A stretch of 5,985 bases of DNA from CAZXCQ01 sp964639275. GTDB taxonomy: Bacteria > Desulfobacterota > DSM-4660 > Desulfatiglandales > Desulfatiglandaceae. The stretch lies in the NCBI GenBank assembly GCA_964639275.1, contig CAZXCQ010000335.1, positions 1-5,985 of the forward strand, written 5' to 3'. The position numbers were made by a program, and so were the translations under genes. The notes below the pieces were generated by a model that did no database searches, was not told the DNA's origin, and worked only from the letters and a program-made list of their open reading frames with translations. This document shows, in pieces, positions 1 through 5,763 of the stretch; the first letter of the stretch is position 1, and the number at the start of each line of letters is the position of its first letter.

Positions 1-107
1 CCCTATCATATCAAATCCCCAAAGTGAAGCATAAAAGCATAGGCGTCCCCATCTATTTCGTTTTTCAGAAATAGGCCCTTCCACTATATGGTGTGCGGCT
101 TTAATCC

Positions 108-136
108 TTGACACACAACACTGGATTTACTATAGT
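108..136 (+). promoter_or_regulatory. sigma-70 type promoter upstream of the cobyrinate diamide synthase gene
   Basis: TTGACA at 108-113 and TATAGT at 131-136 are separated by exactly 17 nt. This is a perfect -35 hexamer and a 5-of-6 -10 hexamer at optimal spacing. Transcription would start near 143 and leave a leader of about 110 nt before the probable GTG start at 257. The leader contains two small hairpins, GCCTC/GAGGC (175-187, 3-nt loop) and CCGG/CCGG (211-223), but no recognisable B12 box. The call rests on sequence match only. Confidence 0.6.
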
Positions 137-256
137 TCAGCCCCGAAAAAGCAAGTTCTTCACCTCACCTTCCTGCCTCTAGGAGGCTGACGGAAAACCC
201 CCATCTGCCTCCGGATAAACCGGTAATTTGTCTTGAACCTTAACCCAAAGAGAGCA

Positions 257-1651
257 GTGGAAAAAAGCAAATCAACGGGAGACAGGAACAGGCTTTCCGC
301 CTTTTGTATTGCAGGGACGCATAGTGGTTGCGGCAAGACAACCGTATCCCTGGGGATTATGTCTGCCCTGACCCGAAGAGGATTTTCTGTTCAGCCCTTT
401 AAGGTAGGTCCTGATTTTATCGACCCGGGGCATCACAGCAGGATTACGGGAAGGGATTCCCACAATCTGGACAGCTGGATGTTGGATCTTTCTCAGAACC
501 AGGAGATATTCAACCGTTATACAATGGATGCCGATGCGGCTGTCGTGGAAGGGGTCATGGGTCTCTTTGACGGCGTTTCAGGGGATGATGAATCAGGGTC
601 TACGGCACAGATGGCCAAGTGGCTGGAACTCCCTGTATTCCTCGTCATCGATGCCCGTTCCATGGCCAGGTCTGCGGCTGCGGTCGCGCTCGGATATTCA
701 CGTTTTGACAGGGGATTGAAGGTCCAGGGGGTCATTTTTAATCGAGTCGCAAGCGAACGTCATGGAGAGATGCTCAAGGAGGCCCTTCAATCAAGACTTG
801 ATCTGCCGGTTTATGGGTGCCTGCCGAGGGAAGATAAGCTCCAGGTGCCTTCACGTCACCTGGGGCTGGTCACGGATGAGGATTTCAGTATCGGTCATCG
901 CCAGATGGAATTCCTGGGACAATGGGTGGAAGACAATCTGGACTTGAGTCAGATCCTATCCATTTCAGAGAGAAACAAAGGGCTCCCTTTCGAGAAAGTC
1001 CTGGATCGATCATCACGGGTGAGAGTAGGGATTGCGAAGGATGAAGCCTTCTGTTTTTACTATCCTGAAAACCTGAGACTCCTGTGTGAGGCCGGTGCGG
1101 AACTCGTGTCCTTTTCACCGATCCGTTCAAAAGAGCTGCCTGAGGGAATCAAGGGGCTGTACCTGGGAGGGGGTTACCCTGAGCTTCACTGCCAGAAGCT
1201 TTCGGCAAACCAGGGTCTGCTGGAGTCTATCCGTGAGTTTGCCATGGGAGGAGGTCCTGTTTATGCGGAATGCGGCGGTTTTATGTACCTTACCACAGAG
1301 ATCCTGGATCCACAGGGGAACGCTTACCCTATGGCAGATATCTTTCCCTTTTCGACAAAGATGGACTCGCAGTTGAGATCTCTTGGTTATCGTGAGATCC
1401 GGACAAAAAAAGATTCTATTTTAGGATCGGCAGGCACACGGGTAAGGGGCCATGAATTCCATTACTCACATCTTCAGGAAAGGAAGGCAGGGCCCGAAGC
1501 CATCTATTCCATAGTGGAAGGAAGGCCTTCTGGTGATACAGATGAGGGCTTTCTCAGGGAGGGGGTGTTGGGCTCTTACATCCATCTTCACTTCGCGTCC
1601 AGTCCCGCTGTAGCGACCAACTTTGTGGAATATTGTCGTATACATGGATAG
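257..1651 (+). CDS. cbiA: cobyrinate a,c-diamide synthase (CbiA/CobB family)
   Basis: This enzyme performs the ATP- and glutamine-dependent amidation of the a and c carboxylates of cobyrinate in cytoplasmic cobalamin synthesis. The N-terminal half is a dethiobiotin-synthetase-like ATPase domain: P-loop GTHSGCGKTT at about residues 20-29, FKVGPDFIDPGHH at 48-60, NLDSWM at 70-75 and EGVMGLFDG near 98-106. The C-terminal half is a class I glutamine amidotransferase domain: GGGYPE at 304-309, nucleophile Cys339 in YAECGG, and VRGHEFHYS and YIHLHF supplying the expected His region. All key residues are present, and 464 aa is the normal family length. The frame is open from a TTG at 233 (472 aa), just after an in-frame TAA at 224-226. 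Neither start has a strong ribosome site; GTG 257 is preferred because purine-rich AAAGAGAG lies just before it and the family usually starts close to the P-loop. No other cobalamin gene is in the window. The Ni-sirohydrochlorin amidase CfbB is a close homologue but is less likely in a bacterium. Confidence 0.93.
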   Translation: MEKSKSTGDRNRLSAFCIAGTHSGCGKTTVSLGIMSALTRRGFSVQPFKVGPDFIDPGHHSRITGRDSHNLDSWMLDLSQNQEIFNRYTMDADAAVVEGVMGLFDGVSGDDESGSTAQMAKWLELPVFLVIDARSMARSAAAVALGYSRFDRGLKVQGVIFNRVASERHGEMLKEALQSRLDLPVYGCLPREDKLQVPSRHLGLVTDEDFSIGHRQMEFLGQWVEDNLDLSQILSISERNKGLPFEKVLDRSSRVRVGIAKDEAFCFYYPENLRLLCEAGAELVSFSPIRSKELPEGIKGLYLGGGYPELHCQKLSANQGLLESIREFAMGGGPVYAECGGFMYLTTEILDPQGNAYPMADIFPFSTKMDSQLRSLGYREIRTKKDSILGSAGTRVRGHEFHYSHLQERKAGPEAIYSIVEGRPSGDTDEGFLREGVLGSYIHLHFASSPAVATNFVEYCRIHG

Positions 1652-1656
1652 AAAAT

Positions 1657-1953
1657 GGGGTCTAATCTACGGTTGACCGTGCTCAGGGTCTGGACTGCTT
1701 TTTCAACTCGTAGCTTCATGCCCTTATCCCTGCTCATCTCATATTTGACTCTATCAAGGATGCTGCTAACTGTGCTGTTTTTGCTTATTCCGAAAACGTC
1801 ACCTGCCGCCTTTAACGTCTCACCCCTTAGACGCCTCGTAAAATAGATAGCAACATTCCTTGGCTCATTGAAGTATCCTCTTCAGTCGCTATAGAGACCA
1901 TCAATTGCCATCTCATAAAGATCGTCAGCAACAGTCAATCGTAAATTTGACCC
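1657..1953 (-). pseudogene. C-terminal remnant of a Y1 (REP-associated) transposase
   Basis: Read on the minus strand, one frame gives LTVADDLYEMAIDGLYSD, a TGA stop (1882-1884), then RGYFNEPRNVAIYFTRRL and on through GETLKAAGDVFGISKNSTV and SSILDRVKYEMSRDK. The pattern RNVAIYxTRRLRG...GISKxSTVSSIxxR matches the DnaA-C-like helix-turn-helix tail that follows the Y1 domain in many IS200-like or REP-associated transposases. The catalytic Y1 domain (HUH motif and tyrosine) is absent, and an internal stop breaks even the tail, so it cannot encode a working enzyme. Recognition is from the motif pattern, not a search. The plus-strand 63-codon frame over the same bases has no protein character and was not called. 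Confidence 0.65.
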
Positions 1954-1954
1954 C
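1657..1954. mobile_element. 298-bp inverted-repeat-bounded transposon remnant
   Basis: The left end (1657-1677) begins GGGGTCTAATCTACGG and the right end (1934-1954) finishes CGTAAATTTGACCCC. Reverse-complementing one end gives 18 of 21 matches with the other. Just outside, AAAT precedes the left arm and its complement follows the right arm after one extra base, so the symmetry extends slightly. The element starts six bases after the cbiA stop and contains the broken Y1 transposase tail. GGGGTC-type imperfect repeats are typical flanks of REP-associated transposases. No direct target duplication is evident. It may be a decayed autonomous copy or a non-autonomous MITE-like derivative. Confidence 0.6.
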
Positions 1955-1971
1955 TATTTGATATTTCTGCC

Positions 1972-1987
1972 GTGCCATGATGGGCAC
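1972..1987 (-). other. stem-loop directly after the GNAT stop codon
   Basis: GTGCC (1972-1976) and GGCAC (1983-1987) form a 5-bp stem with a 6-nt loop, abutting the TAG stop (1988-1990) of the acetyltransferase gene on the minus strand. No U-run follows on that strand, so it is not a canonical Rho-independent terminator. It may protect the 3' end of the operon mRNA or be incidental. Confidence 0.3.
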
Positions 1988-2479
1988 CTAACCCTGCGAA
2001 TTACAAGATCTTGGCAAGTTTTTATGATAAATAATATTTCCGTTTTTTTCATCCTTTCCCACCGCAACAAAACCGTTTCGCTCGTATAAGCGCCTGGCGA
2101 TAATATTTTTTGGGTGACACTTCAGCATCAAAGCATCAATACCGCTGATACGGCAGACTGCGATCGCCTGTTTCAGTGTAAGTTCCGCCAGACCCTTGCC
2201 GGCAAAACGTGGTGCTATCCATACTCCGTAAGCAGGAATTGCATACCCCTGATCGAAGCCCCGCAGCATAAAGAACCCCGCCATTTTGCCGTTAATAAAA
2301 ATTCCGAAATACCTGTCCGCGCGGGCACTGGACAATACTGTAGTCACTGTATCGCGGTCAAAAGTAAAAGGCATAAAATATTTAGAATATTCAGGCGGCG
2401 CTGAAAGAAGCAAATCGGAAAGCTCGCCGGATTGTTCTATTGCAAGCGTTTTTATTTCGATAGCCGTCAGCTTAGGCAT
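1988..2479 (-). CDS. GNAT-family N-acetyltransferase, probably acting on an amino sugar
   Basis: This is a 163-aa single-domain GNAT protein. The acetyl-CoA site is visible as VWIAPRFAGKGLAELTLKQAI (motif A, about residues 86-106), with the pyrophosphate loop R91-x-x-G94-x-G96. Motif B follows as NIIARRLYERNGF (about 125-137). No signal peptide or membrane segment is seen, so it is cytoplasmic. Its ATG overlaps the stop of the upstream aminotransferase by 8 nt (ATGCCTAA), with a weak AAAGG ribosome site, indicating translational coupling. A GNAT coupled to a sugar aminotransferase suggests acylation of the newly installed amino group on a nucleotide sugar, as WecD does after WecE. That role is inferred from context; the family alone would also allow an amino-acid, peptide or antibiotic substrate. 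It is the last gene of the operon. Confidence 0.85.
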   Translation of the reverse strand: MPKLTAIEIKTLAIEQSGELSDLLLSAPPEYSKYFMPFTFDRDTVTTVLSSARADRYFGIFINGKMAGFFMLRGFDQGYAIPAYGVWIAPRFAGKGLAELTLKQAIAVCRISGIDALMLKCHPKNIIARRLYERNGFVAVGKDEKNGNIIYHKNLPRSCNSQG

Positions 2480-3602
2480 TTGCCTTTAACCACTCTTCAA
2501 TCGACCTGGTGATAAATATTAGGTCCTGGTCGTTCAACTCGGGATAGCTTGGCAGGCTTATCCCCCTGCGGCTTAAATCTTCGGCCACCGGATATTTTTG
2601 GAACTTCTGGACATACATAGGCATGGTATGGACCGGGTAAAAAAGCGGCCGGGTTTCAATCCCCGCTTTCCTCAAATAGTCGCGCAGCGGTTCCCTTTGC
2701 CTGGCGCTGGGAACCAAGATGGAAAACATGCAGTATGAATGCAAAGTACCCTCTTGCTGGTCGTGGTATTGCACCGGCAGGCCGTGCAGCAATTGCTTGT
2801 AGCGTTCGGCAACCCATCGTTTTTTAGTCATAATTTCGTGCACCCGCTCCAACTGGGCCAGTCCTATAGCCGCACAAATATTTGTCATCCGGTAATTGTA
2901 TCCGATTGCATCATGCCAATACTCGCGGTGTTTGACCAGCCCTTGTCCTCTAAAATGAACCACCCTGTCGTACAGGGCCTTGTCATTGGTAACAACCATT
3001 CCCCCTTCCCCGGTAGTCAGCGTTTTATTGCCGAAAAAGCTGAAGGTGGCCACATCTCCAAAGCTGCCCGCCTTTTTATTTTGATATTCTGATCCCAGCG
3101 ATTCAGCACAGTCCTCTATAAGATAAACCCTCTGTTTTTTGGCAATGGATGTCAACCTTTCTAGGTCGCAGGTCTGTCCGTATAAATGAACGGCCATAAT
3201 GGCTTTGGTTTTCGTGGTAATATTTCGCCGGACGTCTTCCGGGTCCATCTGCCAGGTATGAGGGTCCGCATCCACAAAAACCGGAGTGGCCCCCGCATAG
3301 GCAATGGCATTTACCGATGCGATGTAAGATAAGGTGGGCACTATCACCTCGTCCCCCTGGCCCACCTCCAAGGCAACCAAGGCCGTATGCAAAGCCACTG
3401 TTCCGTTACAGACGCTCGCGGCATGTCGCACCCCCATATACTCCGCAAAACTATGCTCGAACTTTGGAATAAAACTTCCCTTAGAGGAAATCCAGGAGGA
3501 GTCCAGACATTCCAAAACATATTTTCTTTCGTTTCCCGCCAGCCAAGGGCGGTAAACCGGTATTTTTATTTCCATGCGCATGCCCTGGGTTATCAATGAC
3601 AT
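2472..3602 (-). CDS. DegT/DnrJ/EryC1/StrS-family PLP-dependent nucleotide-sugar aminotransferase, perosamine-synthase-like
   Basis: This 376-aa protein belongs to the family that transfers an amino group from glutamate to a keto group on a nucleotide-activated sugar. The PLP lysine is Lys193 in FGNKTLTTGEGG. Asp164 in LIEDCAES would contact the pyridine nitrogen, and NGT at 66-68 and the GEGG loop at 198-201 bind cofactor phosphate. GYNYRMTNICAAIGLAQL (234-251) is the family's conserved segment. The N-terminus IPVYRPWLAGNERKYV and the overall pattern resemble GDP-perosamine synthase (GDP-4-keto-6-deoxymannose 4-aminotransferase); the exact substrate is inferred. The ATG at 3602 has an excellent ribosome site (GGGGAGG, 5-nt spacing) and overlaps the glycosyltransferase stop by 10 nt, which supports it over Met8 or Met10. 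The next gene overlaps its stop by 8 nt. No sugar dehydratase is present here, so the keto-sugar precursor must come from elsewhere. Confidence 0.92.
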   Translation of the reverse strand: MSLITQGMRMEIKIPVYRPWLAGNERKYVLECLDSSWISSKGSFIPKFEHSFAEYMGVRHAASVCNGTVALHTALVALEVGQGDEVIVPTLSYIASVNAIAYAGATPVFVDADPHTWQMDPEDVRRNITTKTKAIMAVHLYGQTCDLERLTSIAKKQRVYLIEDCAESLGSEYQNKKAGSFGDVATFSFFGNKTLTTGEGGMVVTNDKALYDRVVHFRGQGLVKHREYWHDAIGYNYRMTNICAAIGLAQLERVHEIMTKKRWVAERYKQLLHGLPVQYHDQQEGTLHSYCMFSILVPSARQREPLRDYLRKAGIETRPLFYPVHTMPMYVQKFQKYPVAEDLSRRGISLPSYPELNDQDLIFITRSIEEWLKANA

Positions 3603-4831
3603 ATATTCCTCCCCACCGCTTTCTCAAACAACTTCCAATATTCATCTAATACCGCTTCCCAAGAACGACAGGGTAATGTCACAGATTGCTCAATCGCTTG
3701 CGCCTTGTATCTCTGGTGATTATTTTCAAATTCAGTCAATTTGGCCGCTAAATCCATCGAATCAAACGGATTGAACCATAAAACCTCTCCGCCTGTCCTC
3801 CGTATCTGCTCGCGCAAAACGGGAATATCGGAAGCAAGCACGGGAATCCCGCACCGCATCGCCTCCATAACAGGAAAACTGCCGCCACCTTCAGCCAGAG
3901 TCGGTATAACCAGTGCCCGCACCCGCTTCAGAATTGCGTAATAAACCCCATTTGTCACATAACCCAAAGGGATCAGCGATTTACCTATCTTAAAGCCCTT
4001 GGAATTCGCAAGGTGCCAAAGCTTCGACCCTCGCCTCCGACCCCGACCCCAACCCCAACCCCAACCCAACAAATTCGTACCACTTCCAGTAAGGACCAAT
4101 GGATATTTGGCTCCCCATGCCGAAACGCCTTTCAGCAACACCTCATGGTTTTTATGGGGGGAGGTGTTAGCCGGATAAAACAGAAAAGGTTCATTAATCC
4201 ATTGCCAATCCGAAGGAAGGGAAGCGTCTGTATCAACTTGCGCATGGTCTCCAGAAAGGGGAATCATGGAAAATCTCTTTGTCTCAACCCCAAACATCTG
4301 GGCCGCAACCGTCGCTGTATAATGAGAACTAACGACCATCTGCGCATTGGAAGCCATCCAGTGCTGCAAGCTTTTCTTCTCATCAGCTCTTATGTTATTT
4401 GGAACGATGTCATCAAACTGAAAGATTATGACGTCGTGAAAAGAGCCTATCACCGAAGGTGTAAGAGGTCCTAACATCCGATGGCCGTGCACCCACGGAA
4501 ACCAAACGATGTCAACGCCGGAAACAACGGTTTCCGGAACATCGTAATACCATGCGCCGGCAAGACCAAGCGCACGGAAGAGTTGGAGAGTTCCCCGGAT
4601 ACCAAAAACTTTCGATCGCCTTTCGCGCCAACCCGCCCATGGCATCATTGCGGTTATCTTAAATTCGATCCCTTCAGATTCAGCCAATGATCGATAGAGC
4701 TTCAGGGCGTTACCATAGCTGATCAATTCAATCTCCACGCTAGAGCGCCTTTTCTTCATCGCTTTTAGCATTTCCATAACAAAACGCACCCCACCGCCTC
4801 CATTTCCCACATAATCGATAACGCGAATCAT
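3593..4831 (-). CDS. GT4-type family glycosyltransferase (GT-B fold)
   Basis: This probable retaining glycosyltransferase would add a sugar to a lipid-linked polysaccharide intermediate at the cytoplasmic face of the membrane. The N-terminus MIRVIDYVGNGGGGVRF is the glycine-rich first strand/loop of the acceptor domain, and GSFHDVIIF (about 129-137) is typical of the family. FYPANTSPHKNH (218-229) opens the donor domain. IPTLAEGGGSFPVMEAM (about 310-326) is the donor-site acidic motif in the EGGGSFPVxEA variant, where the two Glu are separated by eight residues instead of the classic seven. Residues 256-268 are a low-complexity GWGWGWGRGRRRG insert encoded by a hexanucleotide repeat. The frame is open to a GTG at 4858, but GAGGA sits 7 nt before ATG 4831 and 4 nt before ATG 4834, so 412 or 413 aa is most likely. 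It is the first complete gene of the three-gene operon. Acceptor and donor sugars cannot be told. Confidence 0.88.
   Translation of the reverse strand: MIRVIDYVGNGGGGVRFVMEMLKAMKKRRSSVEIELISYGNALKLYRSLAESEGIEFKITAMMPWAGWRERRSKVFGIRGTLQLFRALGLAGAWYYDVPETVVSGVDIVWFPWVHGHRMLGPLTPSVIGSFHDVIIFQFDDIVPNNIRADEKKSLQHWMASNAQMVVSSHYTATVAAQMFGVETKRFSMIPLSGDHAQVDTDASLPSDWQWINEPFLFYPANTSPHKNHEVLLKGVSAWGAKYPLVLTGSGTNLLGWGWGWGRGRRRGSKLWHLANSKGFKIGKSLIPLGYVTNGVYYAILKRVRALVIPTLAEGGGSFPVMEAMRCGIPVLASDIPVLREQIRRTGGEVLWFNPFDSMDLAAKLTEFENNHQRYKAQAIEQSVTLPCRSWEAVLDEYWKLFEKAVGRNICH
3608..3614 (-). promoter_or_regulatory. strong ribosome binding site of the aminotransferase gene
   Basis: On the minus strand GGGGAGG is followed by five bases (AATAT) and the ATG at 3600-3602. 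It lies inside the final codons of the glycosyltransferase gene, fixes the aminotransferase start, and allows re-initiation across the 10-nt overlap. Confidence 0.75.
4041..4067. repeat. telomere-like hexanucleotide repeat, G-quadruplex-prone on the coding strand
   Basis: On the plus strand, C-runs at 4041-4044, 4047-4050, 4053-4056, 4059-4062 and 4065-4067 are each separated by exactly two bases (GA or AA). The minus (coding) strand therefore reads GGG-TT followed by GGGG units with TT or TC spacers. Five consecutive G-runs of three or more with 2-nt loops satisfy the standard G-quadruplex pattern. The 6-bp unit is two codons (Gly-Trp or Gly-Arg), so gain or loss of units keeps the glycosyltransferase in frame. 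A degenerate tail continues to about 4025. Confidence 0.85.
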
Positions 4832-4854
4832 CATGGGTTCCTCACGTCTGAAAC

Positions 4855-4959
4855 TCACCAGAAATCGTCTTTTTCGTAGCCAAGCAGGAGCAGCAGGTTG
4901 CTATAACGCTCCTTGAAGATATCCTTAACTGCCGCATCGCACATTTGTGTGGGTAACCC
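4855..4959 (-). pseudogene. 3' stub of the gene once upstream of the glycosyltransferase
   Basis: The minus strand is open for 34 codons after a TAG (4960-4962) and ends at TGA 4855-4857. It reads MCDAAVKDIFKERYSNLLLL followed by LGYEKDDFW from the ATG at 4944. Length, composition and the close fit to the glycosyltransferase gene (its stop overlaps the possible GTG start at 4858 as GTGA) look like the C-terminus of a coupled operon gene whose body has been lost. Its first codons already lie in the left arm of the inverted-repeat element at 4934-4972. The charged helix ending in a Trp is loosely like sulfotransferase C-termini, but that is too weak to name. An intact 29-aa peptide is the alternative; no ribosome site precedes the ATG. 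Confidence 0.45.
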
Positions 4960-5155
4960 CTATATTTTGTGGTTATTGGCTAACATCTTGTAAATTCATG
5001 GACTTTACGCTGAGTAAGGGATCAAGGGCTTCTATGGCGCACTTAATCGACCTCGTGGTTTAATGGATTCGGTGGTCTAAAGGAATGCAGATGGTATTCT
5101 CCCTGCCAATCCGACTCCACAACATGTTGTGGCCACCCACACAAATGTGCGATGC
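4934..5155. mobile_element. 222-bp inverted-repeat (MITE-like or fold-back) element
   Basis: The bases 4934-4954 (starting GCATCGCACATTTGTG) are the exact reverse complement of 5135-5155, a perfect 21-bp inverted repeat. Going inward, the next 18 bases of each arm match at 12 positions, including TTGTGG at the same offset, so each arm is about 39 bp (4934-4972 and 5117-5155). The enclosed stretch has no credible ORF: the 62-codon minus frame over 5077-5265 crosses the right arm and shows no recognisable motif. This looks like a non-autonomous element or the ends of a collapsed insertion sequence. No clear target duplication is seen beyond CC flanking each side. It separates the polysaccharide operon from whatever lay upstream. 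Confidence 0.55.
5117..5132. repeat. perfect 16-bp palindrome
   Basis: CCACAACATGTTGTGG equals its own reverse complement. It lies at the inner end of the right arm of the 222-bp inverted-repeat element. Such a site could bind a dimeric protein or be a folded transposon end; no evidence chooses between these. Confidence 0.6.
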
Positions 5156-5521
5156 CCCGGAATTTCTAATTGTATTTCTAGTCCACCGTGCTTTGTGGCG
5201 GATTCATTAGTCCCGCCGGCAGGATCGACTCTGTGACTCCCGCTGCCTAAAGCGGGAACCCGCACGCCGGTCGCAGATCCCGTTTTACGGGGGTGGTATG
5301 CGGGCTGGGGGAGAAAAACCCGCGGCTACCCGATTCGATGTGCGTTGGATTAGGCTGATATTGACTGTTTTAAGCGGATTTTCTATGACCTTTTTTAAGT
5401 ATGGTCGCTTTCTCAGTATTTCATTTTCAAAATCAAGATCGCCCGGCCTTGGCTGGCAGCTGCACCGCAGGGTTTGCAGCAGGCGATTTGTTTACGGCAT
5501 TGCAGCTGGGCTCATGCACCC
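5156..5521. other. non-coding stretch with clustered GC hairpins
   Basis: No ORF here has a family motif or a good ribosome site; the open frames on both strands look like chance. The part from 5216 to 5331 is dense in complementary segments: CCGGC 5216-5220 with GCCGG 5266-5270, CTGTGA 5231-5236 with TCGCAG 5271-5276, CCCGCT 5239-5244 with AGCGGG 5251-5256, CCCGT 5279-5283 with ACGGG 5287-5291, and GGGTGG 5291-5296 plus GCGGG 5300-5304 with CCCGC 5319-5323 plus CTACCC 5326-5331. Further right, CAGCTGCA (5457-5464) and TGCAGCTG (5501-5508) form another inverted repeat. The block could be a structured RNA, the degenerate 3' end of a group II intron, or a mobile-element remnant. Confidence 0.4.
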
Positions 5522-5731
5522 TCAAAAAGGAATGTCTTCTTCTAAATCATCGTCAAAATCAATGGGCATCATTTCGCTTGCCAGATTTAAAAACACACCC
5601 AAAGACTCGCATAAATTCTTTACAATTCGGCTATAAGCCTCTTTTTCATCAACATCCTTTGCTTTGGACATTGCTTTCAATGCAAAATTTAATTCTTTTG
5701 ACAAACCATCCATTATTTTCTCAGGATCCAT
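5522..5731 (-). CDS. small hypothetical protein, helical with acidic C-terminus
   Basis: This 69-aa ORF begins MDPEKIMDGLSKELNFALKA and continues through MSKAKDVDEKEAYSRIVKNL and CESLGVFLNLASEMM to an acidic tail DFDDDLEEDIPF. It has no signal peptide, membrane segment or known motif and is predicted mostly amphipathic helix. GGAG lies 10 nt before ATG 5731 and 7 nt before the adjacent in-frame GTG 5734, so either could start. The frame stays open to 5779, but that extension runs into the imperfect palindrome at 5764-5828 and is less likely. Regular helical composition and a ribosome site argue that it is real. It lies on the same strand as, and about 100 nt downstream of, the toxin-like gene. 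The family is not recognised. Confidence 0.6.
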   Translation of the reverse strand: MDPEKIMDGLSKELNFALKAMSKAKDVDEKEAYSRIVKNLCESLGVFLNLASEMMPIDFDDDLEEDIPF

Positions 5732-5763
5732 CACATCAGTTCTCCATTTTCTTTTTTTGATGC

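Noticed and set aside
1..107. Possible tail of an upstream gene (minus frame ...EIDGDAYAFMLHFGDLI then stop; plus frame ending at 74)
   Set aside because: Both frames are under about 25 codons, have no recognisable motif, and the minus frame is preceded closely by a stop.
143..256. Possible cobalamin riboswitch in the cbiA leader
   Set aside because: No B12-box-like string or the long multi-stem layout (about 200 nt) fits; the leader is too short and only two small stems are seen.
4013..4474. 153-codon plus-strand ORF with PTPTPTPT run
   Set aside because: It is antisense to the well-supported glycosyltransferase; the Pro-Thr run is only the complement of the G-rich repeat.
5077..5265. 62-codon minus-strand ORF
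   Set aside because: It runs through an inverted-repeat arm and hairpin-rich DNA, with no motif or ribosome site.
5216..5344. Group II intron 3' end followed by a GTGCG 5'-end-like string
   Set aside because: No domain V 5' arm, no reverse transcriptase and no consistent boundaries; kept only as a low-confidence possibility in the findings.
5361..5389. TTGACT ... TATGAC promoter-like pair on the plus strand
   Set aside because: The -10 match is weak and no plus-strand gene follows.
5298..5760. Plus-strand ORFs of 112 and 119 codons
   Set aside because: They overlap the better-supported minus-strand 69-aa gene, lack motifs, and their composition looks like antisense reading.
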